The notes under the pieces: generated by a model
What the model was told of the DNA's origin: nothing
Seen by the model: only the letters and a program-made list of their open reading frames with translations
The model's database searches: none
Program-made: the position numbers and the translations under genes
Source: Pseudomonadota bacterium
GTDB taxonomy: Bacteria > Pseudomonadota > Alphaproteobacteria > Sphingomonadales > Sphingomonadaceae
Direction of reading: 5' to 3'
Length of the DNA stretch: 9,268 nucleotides
NCBI GenBank assembly: GCA_023386515.1
Contig: JAEWJQ010000243.1
Span: 1 to 9,268, forward strand
Shown: positions 1-5,759 of the stretch, in pieces
Position numbering within the stretch: the stretch's first letter is position 1
Layout: each line of letters opens with the position of its first letter

Positions 1-1111
1 GACCACGATCGCCCGCCTGCTCGCCGACGCCGTGTCCCTACGCTTCGTCGCCATCTCCGCCGTCTTCTCGGGCGTCGCCGACCTCAAGAAGGCCTTCGCC
101 GAAGCGCGCGACCACGCCCGTCTCGGCCGGCGCACCTTGCTGTTCGTCGACGAGATCCACCGTTTCAATCGCGCGCAGCAGGATGGTTTCCTGCCCTATG
201 TCGAGGACGGCACCGTCACGCTGGTCGGCGCGACCACGGAAAATCCGTCGTTCGAGCTCAATGCCGCGGTGCTCAGCCGCGCGCAGGTGCTGATCCTCCA
301 CCGCCTCGGTGCCGAGGCACTGGGCAAGCTGCTCGGCCGCGCCGAGGCGCTGGAGGGCCGCCCCTTGCCGCTGACCCAGGAGGCACGCGCGGCGATGGTC
401 GCGCAGGCGGACGGCGACGGCCGTTTCCTGCTCAACCAGGCGGAGACGCTGTTTTCCGTCGACCTGCCGGCGCCGCTCGACCCCGCCGGCCTGTCCGCCT
501 TCCTGCAGCGGCGCGTCGCGGTCTACGACAAGGACCGCGAGGGGCATTACAACCTGATCAGCGCGCTCCACAAATCGATCCGCGGCTCCGATCCGCAGGC
601 GGCGCTCTATTACCTCGCCCGCATGCTGACCGCCGGCGAGGAGCCGCTCTACGTGCTACGCCGGCTGACCCGCGCCGCGGTCGAGGACATCGGCCTCGCC
701 GATCCGCAGGCGCTGGTCCAATGTATCGCCGCCAAGGACACCTACGACTTCCTCGGCTCGCCGGAGGGCGAGCTGGCGATCGCCCAGGCCTGCCTCTATC
801 TCGCCACCGCGCCCAAATCGAACGCCGCCTATATGGCGCAGAAGAAGGCGTGGCGGACAGCGAAGGAGACCGGTTCGCTGATGCCGCCGGACAATATCCT
901 CAACGCCCCGACCAAGCTGATGAAGCAGATCGGCTATGGCGCCGATTACGCCTATGACCATGACGCGCCGGACGGCTTCTCGGGCGCCAATTACTGGCCG
1001 GCCGAACTACCGCCGCAGACCTTCTACGAACCCAGCGGCCGCGGCTTCGAGAAGCGCCTGCAGGAACGGCTCGACTATTGGGATCAGCTGCGCCGGGAGC
1101 GCAACGGCTAG
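1..1111 (+). CDS. rarA: Replication-associated recombination protein A (AAA+ ATPase), 5' truncated by window edge
   Basis: RarA/MgsA (Mgs1/WRNIP1 family) is a tetrameric AAA+ ATPase acting at stalled or gapped replication forks. The reading frame is open from base 2 and 369 residues are visible. The window starts inside Walker A: the first residues, TTIARLLA, are what normally follows the GPPGxGK loop, so about 60-70 N-terminal residues are missing and the GTG at 32 is not the start. Walker B is LLFVDEIHRFNRAQQD, with the Asp-Glu at bases 149-154. The sensor-1 region is GATTENPSFELNAAVLSR. The C-terminal tetramerisation part carries family blocks such as AVEDIGLADP, YDFLGSPEGELA, KSNAAYMAQ, PTKLMKQIGYG and ending blocks YWPAELPPQTFYEPSGRGFEKRL. 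The TAG stop lies at 1109-1111 and overlaps the stop of the convergent psd. Nothing odd apart from the truncation. Confidence 0.95.
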   Translation, partial: TTIARLLADAVSLRFVAISAVFSGVADLKKAFAEARDHARLGRRTLLFVDEIHRFNRAQQDGFLPYVEDGTVTLVGATTENPSFELNAAVLSRAQVLILHRLGAEALGKLLGRAEALEGRPLPLTQEARAAMVAQADGDGRFLLNQAETLFSVDLPAPLDPAGLSAFLQRRVAVYDKDREGHYNLISALHKSIRGSDPQAALYYLARMLTAGEEPLYVLRRLTRAAVEDIGLADPQALVQCIAAKDTYDFLGSPEGELAIAQACLYLATAPKSNAAYMAQKKAWRTAKETGSLMPPDNILNAPTKLMKQIGYGADYAYDHDAPDGFSGANYWPAELPPQTFYEPSGRGFEKRLQERLDYWDQLRRERNG

Positions 1112-1968
1112 CGGAACGCCACCGCCTCCCCGGCCCGGATCGCCTGCCCCTCGGCCAGCCCAGGCGCGAGCGCAACGTCGGCGGGCAGGAACAGGACGAT
1201 GGTCGATCCATGTTCGAACCAGCCCATCTCGTCGCCCTTGCTCAGGCGCGCGGCGCAGGCCACGCGCGCCGACCCGACGTCCCGCAAGGATTGCTCGGTG
1301 TCGAGGAAGGTCAGCCGGATGCTCGCCACCAGGATCGCCGCGACCGGCACCAGCAGCAGCGGCGTGCCATCCGCCAGCCGCGCCTCGATCACCGCCCGCT
1401 CGTTGCGGCAGAACAGCCGCTCGACCCGCTTCAGCGCGATCGGATTGACGTTCCAGCAATCGCCCGAAAGGTAGGTGACGCCTTCCACGGTCAGATCGTG
1501 CGGCGCATGGAAGCGGTGGTACATCCCCGCGGTCAGCCGCAGCGTCACGAAGCTGCCGTCGCGGAACCGGTCCGCCACCGCGGCATCGGGGATCAGCTCG
1601 CCGAGCCGGTAGGGGAAGCCCTTGACCTGGTACAGGCGATCATCCTCGATCCGCCCGTGCGCCCCGACGATCGCATCGCAGGGCGAGGCGATCGCCGCCG
1701 GATCGGGATCGAAGGCCCGCGTGCCCGGCCGCAGCGCGCGGGTGAAACCGTCGCGCAGCGACCGGAAGCGCGTCGTCGCGGCGTCCGACAAATCGACCCC
1801 GCCGAAATAGCGCCAGAGCGCCAGCGCCGGCCTTGCCACCAGCGGATGCTCGACGGCGGCGATGCGGCCGACGATCCGTGTGGCGAGTCGCCGCGGCAGG
1901 CGGTTGGTGAGCAGGAAATTGACATCCTCCTGCAACAGCAGCCGCATCAGCCCCTTCGGCGCTGTCAT
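1108..1968 (-). CDS. psd: Phosphatidylserine decarboxylase proenzyme
   Basis: A pyruvoyl-dependent, membrane-associated enzyme that decarboxylates phosphatidylserine to phosphatidylethanolamine. The 286-residue product has the family's catalytic pieces in order: Asp98 in SPCDAIVGAHG, His154 in GMYHRFHAP, and the autocleavage site in EMGWFEHGSTIVLF, with Ser255 (codon at 1204-1206) as the residue that becomes the pyruvoyl group. Cleavage between Gly254 and Ser255 would give a large beta chain and a 32-residue alpha chain. The site reads HGST instead of the LGST of E. coli. Length is a little below the 322 residues of E. coli Psd. The ATG at 1966-1968 is preceded by only a weak Shine-Dalgarno-like GGGTGA. 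It diverges from the PLP enzyme gene with 15 bases between starts, so its promoter probably lies inside that gene. The gene ends tail to tail with rarA. With the PmtA-like gene at 4.3-5.0 kb it would complete PS to PE to PC. Confidence 0.93.
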   Translation of the reverse strand: MTAPKGLMRLLLQEDVNFLLTNRLPRRLATRIVGRIAAVEHPLVARPALALWRYFGGVDLSDAATTRFRSLRDGFTRALRPGTRAFDPDPAAIASPCDAIVGAHGRIEDDRLYQVKGFPYRLGELIPDAAVADRFRDGSFVTLRLTAGMYHRFHAPHDLTVEGVTYLSGDCWNVNPIALKRVERLFCRNERAVIEARLADGTPLLLVPVAAILVASIRLTFLDTEQSLRDVGSARVACAARLSKGDEMGWFEHGSTIVLFLPADVALAPGLAEGQAIRAGEAVAFR

Positions 1969-1983
1969 CGGGACGTCACCCGG

Positions 1984-3654
1984 ATGCGCTCAACCGCGGT
2001 CATGTCGCTCCTCCTCTATCCGATCGCCGCGGGCGCCGGTCTGCTTGCCGCCACCAAGGGCCGGCAGCGTCTCGCGCTGTCGCGCGCCAAGCATCGCTCG
2101 CTCGGCGGCCATGTCCGCATGGCCAAGCGGATCGCCGGCCTGATCCCCTTCTACGAATATGGCCCCTATCGCTTCTTCCGCGCCGACGACGCCCCCGACG
2201 AGATCGCCGGTCGTCGCCAGGCCGGCTTCGAGCGCCTCGGGGGCTTGTACGCGGAGCGCTTCGCCAGGACGGTCGTCCTCACCCGCGAGGCCCGCGACGG
2301 CCTCTCCGACCTGCAGTTCACCGGCGCCTATCGCGTGCCTTTCCAGTTCAGCCGCCGCGTGCGCGAGACGCTCGGCACCGGCGCCTTCCTCGCCCGCTCC
2401 GAGGGGCCGTGCGTCTACGATCTCGACGACAACCGACTGATCGACCTGACCGGCTCCTACGGCGTCAACCTGCTGGGCTATGAGGCGTACAAGCGGATGA
2501 TCCGGGAGGGCGCGGCGCTGGTCGAGCAACTGGGCCCGGTGCTCGGCGGGCTGCACCCCGTGACGGCCGACAATGTCGCGCGCATTCGCGCGATATCCGG
2601 CATGGACGAGGTCTCGTTCCACATGTCGGGGACGGAGGCGGTGATGCAGGCGGTGCGGCTCGCCCGCTATCACACCCGCCGCCGCCGCATCGTCCGTTTC
2701 GCCGGCGCTTATCACGGCTGGTGGGGCGACGTGCAGCCGGGGATCGGCAACCCCGTTCCCGCTGACGGCACGCTGACGCTCGCGGATCAATCCGAACGGA
2801 CGCTGCGCGTGCTCGCCGGCCGCAAGGACATCGCCTGCGTGCTCATCAACCCGTTGCAGGCGATGCACCCCAATGGCGCCGCGCCGTCCGACGGCCAATT
2901 GGTCGACGGCGGCCGCAGGGCGGCGACGGATCGCGAGGCCTATGGCGCCTGGCTGCGCCGGCTGGCGGAGGTGTGCCGCGGCAACGGCATCGTGCTGATC
3001 CTCGACGAGGTGTTCGTCGGCTTCCGGCTCGCGCGGGGCGGTGCGGCGGAATATTTCGGCGTCACGCCGGACCTGGTCACTTATGGCAAGACGCTCGGCG
3101 GCGGCCTGCCAGTCGGCGTCCTCGCCGGCCGCGCCGCGCTGATGAAGCGCTGGCGCGACGATCGACCCGTCGACATCTGCTTCGCCCGCGGCACGTTCAA
3201 CGCCCATCCCTATGTCATGGGCGCGATGAACGCCTTCCTGCGGCACCTCGACACGCCCGAGGGGCAGGCGCCGTACGAGGGTCTCGACGAACGCTGGAAC
3301 GGCCGCGCGGCCCTGCTCAATGCCGCGCTCGCCGCGGAAGGGTTGCCGGTGCGGGTCGCCAATCTCCAGACGATTTGGACCGTCCTTTACGACGCACCAT
3401 CGGCCTATAATTGGATGCTGCAATATTACCTCCGCGCCGAGGGGCTGGCGCTGAGCTGGGTCGGCACCGGGCGGCTGATCTTCAGCCTCGACATCGACGA
3501 CGCGCTGTTCGCGGAGATCGTCGAACGCTTCGTCGCTGCCGTCCGGGCGATGCAGGCGGATGGCTGGTTCTGGCATCCCGAGGGCATCACCAACAAGCAG
3601 GTGCGGCGGCGGCTGCTGCGCGAATCGATTGGCGTGTGGCTGGGTCGCCGCTGA
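1984..3654 (+). CDS. Class III PLP-dependent aminotransferase / glutamate-1-semialdehyde aminomutase-like, with N-terminal membrane-anchor extension
   Basis: The 556-residue product (numbered from ATG 1984) has a GSAM/class III aminotransferase core from about residue 115. Core motifs: SEGPCVYDLDDNRLIDLTGSYG; phosphate-binding SGTEA at 215-219; YHGWW from Tyr243; Asp341 in LILDEVFVGFR, which pairs with the pyridine nitrogen; Schiff-base Lys369 in TYGKTLGGGLPVG; Thr404 in GTFNAHP. All PLP residues are present, so it is probably active. True HemL proteins are near 430 residues and lack the first ~110 residues seen here, which start with a hydrophobic stretch (about 7-24, SLLLYPIAAGAGLLAAT) followed by a basic segment and an aromatic IPFYEYGPYRFF block. 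I infer a membrane-anchored aminotransferase or aminomutase of unknown substrate; its place beside psd hints at lipid or amine chemistry. An in-frame ATG at 2002 is an alternative start; 1984 has GGGA 10 bases upstream, 2002 has nothing. The frame stays open far upstream, antisense to psd, which is not coding. Confidence 0.85.
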   Translation: MRSTAVMSLLLYPIAAGAGLLAATKGRQRLALSRAKHRSLGGHVRMAKRIAGLIPFYEYGPYRFFRADDAPDEIAGRRQAGFERLGGLYAERFARTVVLTREARDGLSDLQFTGAYRVPFQFSRRVRETLGTGAFLARSEGPCVYDLDDNRLIDLTGSYGVNLLGYEAYKRMIREGAALVEQLGPVLGGLHPVTADNVARIRAISGMDEVSFHMSGTEAVMQAVRLARYHTRRRRIVRFAGAYHGWWGDVQPGIGNPVPADGTLTLADQSERTLRVLAGRKDIACVLINPLQAMHPNGAAPSDGQLVDGGRRAATDREAYGAWLRRLAEVCRGNGIVLILDEVFVGFRLARGGAAEYFGVTPDLVTYGKTLGGGLPVGVLAGRAALMKRWRDDRPVDICFARGTFNAHPYVMGAMNAFLRHLDTPEGQAPYEGLDERWNGRAALLNAALAAEGLPVRVANLQTIWTVLYDAPSAYNWMLQYYLRAEGLALSWVGTGRLIFSLDIDDALFAEIVERFVAAVRAMQADGWFWHPEGITNKQVRRRLLRESIGVWLGRR

Positions 3655-3661
3655 TACGAGA

Positions 3662-3685
3662 AGGGGCGGCCACGGCGCCGCCCCT
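3662..3685. terminator. GC hairpin between convergent genes, possible bidirectional terminator
   Basis: A perfect 9-base stem (AGGGGCGGC at 3662-3670 with GCCGCCCCT at 3677-3685) and a 6-base loop begins 8 bases after the stop of the PLP enzyme gene and ends 25 bases before the stop of the opposing membrane protein gene. It lacks a real T-tract on either side, only TTCTC on the minus side. Position favours transcription termination for both genes; this is inferred from structure only. Confidence 0.5.
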
Positions 3686-3710
3686 CCCGCTCCGTCACGA
3701 CGCCCGCGCG

Positions 3711-4319
3711 TCAGCCGTGGGCGACCGCGTCGGGATCGTCGAACCGCTCGCCGCGCAGCAGCCGGCCGGGGGCGCTTTTGTACATCTTGAAATCGTTGAA
3801 CGGGTCGGTGACGATCTTCGTCGCCCAGACCAGCCCTGTCTCGACATCGCGCTGAAAGAACAGCTGCACCGATCGGAAGACGATGGCCCCCGCGCCCAGG
3901 AACAGCCAGGCGGTCCCGACGCGGCGCAGCGTCGTCTGCCACCCGTCCGGTGCCGCCAGCAGCCCGCCCAGCGTCGGCGCCATGAACAGCGCCACCGGGA
4001 TCGCCGCCCATAGGCTCATCAGCACGACCTTGCGCGCCAGATTGTAGCCGACCTTGATCTCTTCCTTATGCGCGTGGCTGGCATCGTTCTTATGGTCGTA
4101 GCCCTTGGGCTCGATGAAGAAATGACCCGCCTGGCGGCTCGTCATCGCCACCCCCCAGGCGAGCAGGCTCGCCACCGCGGTATCGACGAACAGCAGGGCA
4201 TAGGCCGTCAGGAACGTACAGGCGCTGACGAAGTGGAGGCTCTGATTGACCAGGCTGTGGTGATAATAGCGATGGTCGTCCCACCGCTGTTCGGCGAGCT
4301 GCGCACGGAAATTGGTCAT
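3711..4319 (-). CDS. Histidine-rich membrane protein resembling DUF962/Mpo1 family
   Basis: The 202-residue product has three or four hydrophobic segments (about 29-60, possibly as two helices, 97-122 and 135-154). Its N-terminal half carries H20-H21-x3-N25-x3-H29, then AGHFFIEPKGYDH (H66, E70, H76) and H82/H84. The order H-x4-N-x3-H followed after a hydrophobic stretch by GHFFxE is the pattern of DUF962/Mpo1-like proteins as I recall them. Yeast Mpo1 is an Fe2+-dependent dioxygenase of the ER that shortens 2-hydroxy fatty acids by alpha-oxidation, and its histidines are needed for activity. Function here is inferred, not shown; the C-terminal half (GLVWATKIVTDPFNDFKMY) I do not recognise. 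The start is ATG 4317-4319, which overlaps the stop of the upstream PmtA-like gene as ATGA. That indicates translational coupling and a shared operon. A longer frame upstream to 4433 runs inside the methyltransferase gene and is not the start. Confidence 0.8.
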   Translation of the reverse strand: MTNFRAQLAEQRWDDHRYYHHSLVNQSLHFVSACTFLTAYALLFVDTAVASLLAWGVAMTSRQAGHFFIEPKGYDHKNDASHAHKEEIKVGYNLARKVVLMSLWAAIPVALFMAPTLGGLLAAPDGWQTTLRRVGTAWLFLGAGAIVFRSVQLFFQRDVETGLVWATKIVTDPFNDFKMYKSAPGRLLRGERFDDPDAVAHG

Positions 4320-4978
4320 TGCACCTGATCCTGTACCGGAGCGGTCTTGGCGAAGCGGACGAGCGAGAAGTGACCGAGCGGCGGGATTGGCCGTGCCTCG
4401 ATCAGCGTCACGTCGGCACGCCCCGCCGCCCAATTCTCATAGAGCGAAAACGGAAAGTCGGTGCGGAAGCCGAGCCGGCTGGTGATCGGCATCAGCCCCT
4501 TTTCGATTCGGCCGCGCATCCCGCGGCTGGCGCTGACGCGGGTGGTCACGACGATCTCGCCGCCGGGGCGGCAGACCCGCGCGAATTCGTCGAGCGCCCG
4601 CTCCGGATGCGGCACCGCCGACACGACATATTGCGCGACCACGCAGTCGAAGGCGTTGTCCGGATAGTGAAGCGCCTCGGCATCGCCGACCTCGATCGCC
4701 TCGACATTGTCGAGCTTCAGGCGGCGGACCCGGTCGCGCGCCTTGCCCAGCATGTCCTCGGAAATGTCGACGCCGACGATGCGGCTGTCCGCCGAATAGC
4801 CGGGCAGCGAGATGCCGGTGCCGACACCGACCTCCAGGATGCGCCGACCGACGCCCTCCGCCGCCCGGATCGCCGCGGCACGGCCCTGGCGAAACACCGG
4901 GCCGAAGACCAGGTCGTAGACCGGCGCCCATCGATCATAGGCCTTGGCGACGCCGGCGGTGTTCATCTGTACTGACAA
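4316..4978 (-). CDS. pmtA: PmtA-like phosphatidylethanolamine N-methyltransferase (class I SAM methyltransferase)
   Basis: A 220-residue SAM-dependent methyltransferase. YDRWAPVYDLVFGPVFRQGR (14-33) is the N-terminal signature of the Rhodobacter-type PmtA and related UbiE-like enzymes. Motif I is LEVGVGTGI (48-56), the acidic ribose-binding residue is Asp71 in GVDIS, VGDAEALHYPDNAFDCVVAQYV (97-118) covers motifs II-III, and RVCRPGGEIVVTTR follows. PmtA methylates phosphatidylethanolamine three times to phosphatidylcholine at the inner membrane. The specific substrate is an inference: UbiE/COQ5-type quinone methylases are the alternative, but psd nearby supports a phospholipid. The start is TTG at 4976-4978, chosen because AAGGAG (4986-4991) sits 7 bases before it; the in-frame ATG at 4964-4966 would be 19 bases away. 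It is first in a two-gene operon with the DUF962-like gene and diverges from the lipoprotein gene. Confidence 0.8.
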   Translation of the reverse strand: MSVQMNTAGVAKAYDRWAPVYDLVFGPVFRQGRAAAIRAAEGVGRRILEVGVGTGISLPGYSADSRIVGVDISEDMLGKARDRVRRLKLDNVEAIEVGDAEALHYPDNAFDCVVAQYVVSAVPHPERALDEFARVCRPGGEIVVTTRVSASRGMRGRIEKGLMPITSRLGFRTDFPFSLYENWAAGRADVTLIEARPIPPLGHFSLVRFAKTAPVQDQVQ

Positions 4979-4985
4979 GAAGATG

Positions 4986-4991
4986 CTCCTT
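4986..4991 (-). promoter_or_regulatory. Ribosome binding site fixing a TTG start for the PmtA-like gene
   Basis: On the minus strand AAGGAG lies 7 bases before TTG (4976-4978) and 19 bases before the first in-frame ATG (4964-4966). Spacing therefore favours the TTG as start. Confidence 0.75.
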
Positions 4992-5005
4992 CACACGCCA
5001 CAATT

Positions 5006-5092
5006 CGTGTCACATCTTCCTCAGCGCTGTGGCAGCGGTCCGTGTCAGTTGGGCGACGATTACGCGACAGTCGCCTTCATAAATCGGACACG
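5006..5092. promoter_or_regulatory. Divergent promoter region with repeated CGTGTC half-sites
   Basis: The 206 bases between the PmtA-like and lipoprotein gene starts (4979-5184) contain CGTGTCA at 5006-5012 and 5041-5047, and the inverse GACACG at 5087-5092. A GGCGAC/GTCGCC dyad (5052-5057 and 5070-5075) lies between them. These could be regulator half-sites serving one or both divergent genes. I could not assign clear -35 and -10 boxes, so promoter positions are not called. Confidence 0.3.
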
Positions 5093-5106
5093 GTAATGTC
5101 ACCGAT

Positions 5107-5135
5107 CGCGCGGCAAGGTCCGGCCGGACCGCGCG
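5107..5135. promoter_or_regulatory. Palindromic dyad upstream of lipoprotein gene
   Basis: A 14-base perfect palindrome, GGTCCGGCCGGACC (5117-5130), overlaps a second dyad with 7-base arms CGCGCGG (5107-5113) and CCGCGCG (5129-5135). TCTTT follows directly, and the lipoprotein ATG is 50 bases downstream. It may be an operator, or a leader hairpin or attenuator if transcription starts upstream. Two mutually exclusive pairings are possible. Role inferred. Confidence 0.35.
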
Positions 5136-5171
5136 TCTTTCGCAGAACAGGCGCGTTACGACGCGCAACAT

Positions 5172-5177
5172 GGAGGG
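5172..5177 (+). promoter_or_regulatory. Ribosome binding site of the lipoprotein gene
   Basis: GGAGGG stands 7 bases before ATG 5185-5187, and overlaps the upstream in-frame ATG at 5170. It therefore selects 5185 as the start and excludes 5170. Confidence 0.85.
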
Positions 5178-5184
5178 CAGCAGG

Positions 5185-5538
5185 ATGACGAACCGCTCGA
5201 TCACGATCTTGGCCGCATCGGCGATGGCATGTCTGGTCGCCGGTTGCGGCTCGAACGAACCGGCGGCGGTCGCCAATCAGAGCGTGGCACCCCAGGCGAA
5301 GCCCGGCGGACTCGCCGACAAGATCGTCGCTCTGTCGGAAGGCCAGCGCCGCGTCGTGATCCTGCGCGCGATCCTCGATGCCGGACATCAATGCCCCAGC
5401 GTCATCGGCACCCGTCGTCAGCCGCAGGGGATCAACGGCCTGCCGGCCTGGTCGGCGACGTGCAAGGACGGCAGCAACTGGCTGGTGTCGTTCGCCGACG
5501 ACGGCATGGCGCGCGTGACCGGGCTGCCGGCGCGATAA
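5185..5538 (+). CDS. Small predicted lipoprotein of unknown function
   Basis: The 117-residue product starts with MTNRS, a hydrophobic stretch (residues 6-20) and a lipobox LVAGC, with Cys21 as the lipidated residue and Gly22 at +2. It would be processed by signal peptidase II and anchored by lipid; Gly at +2 does not signal inner-membrane retention, so the outer membrane is likely. A low-complexity Ala/Pro/Gln linker (about 25-42) leads to a small domain of about 70 residues, with Cys70 (GHQCPSV) and Cys93 (SATCKDG) that could form a disulfide in the periplasm, and an ending WLVSFADDGMARVTGLPAR. I do not recognise a named family. The gene stands alone, divergent from the PmtA-like operon and convergent with the aminopeptidase; there is no clear functional link to either. 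Confidence 0.8.
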   Translation: MTNRSITILAASAMACLVAGCGSNEPAAVANQSVAPQAKPGGLADKIVALSEGQRRVVILRAILDAGHQCPSVIGTRRQPQGINGLPAWSATCKDGSNWLVSFADDGMARVTGLPAR

Positions 5539-5585
5539 CCCTCGCCCGCGCGCAGCACCCTCGCGCGAGGTTCAGTTACACTGAA

Positions 5586-5706
5586 TATCCTCCCCGCTCG
5601 CCGGGAAGGGGCCGACGGAGCCGGTGGAGCGGGGCTCAGCAGACGCTGCGTGGAAACCCGCTCCGTCAGCGCCAACGCGCTGCCACCACCCGCCGGCAGG
5701 GAGAAT
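5586..5706. repeat. Candidate intergenic palindromic repeat (REP/MITE-like)
   Basis: The block begins TATCCTCCCCGCTCGCCGGG. Its right end, read on the minus strand, begins ATTCTCCCTGCCGGCGGG, an imperfect inverted copy of the left end. Inside, CCCCGCTC (5592-5599) pairs with GAGCGGGG (5627-5634), and GACGGAG (5614-5620) pairs with CTCCGTC (5661-5667). Similar CCTCCCC...GGTGGAG blocks recur between genes in sphingomonads as I remember them. A third related piece, ATTCTCCGCTCCCCATGGTGG on the minus strand, lies at 5790-5810. Copy number in the genome cannot be seen here. Confidence 0.4.
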
Positions 5707-5725
5707 GAAGAAACCACTGTCCTAC

Positions 5726-5759
5726 AGAGCGTCGGTGTGCCTAGGCTCCCCGACGCTCT
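5726..5759. terminator. 34-base near-perfect dyad, probable terminator hairpin between convergent genes
   Basis: Ten-base arms AGAGCGTCGG (5726-5735) and CCGACGCTCT (5750-5759) are perfectly complementary and enclose an 8-base palindrome GCCTAGGC (5739-5746); overall 15 of 17 symmetric pairs match. On the plus strand it is followed by TTCTC, a weak T-tract. It lies about 190 bases after the lipoprotein stop and 100 bases beyond the aminopeptidase stop. Termination for either gene is plausible; a protein-binding operator is the alternative. Confidence 0.5.

Noticed and set aside
1078..1983. Open frame of about 300 codons upstream of and in frame with the PLP enzyme, suggesting an 858-residue fusion
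   Set aside because: It is entirely antisense to psd, whose full catalytic motif set is intact. The upstream residues are Arg/Gln/Pro-rich with no domain character; GC-rich DNA keeps such frames open.
1990..4011. 673-codon minus-strand frame
   Set aside because: Antisense to the PLP enzyme for most of its length, with Arg/Gly/Ala-rich composition and no motifs. It also overlaps the DUF962-like gene in a different frame.
4320..4433. Longer N-terminus for the DUF962-like protein
   Set aside because: The extra 38 residues lie inside the methyltransferase coding sequence and lack family character; the ATGA overlap gives a better start at 4319.
4319..4975. 218-codon plus-strand frame opposite the PmtA-like gene
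   Set aside because: Exact antisense of a clear SAM methyltransferase; low-complexity Arg/Asp/Ala-rich product.
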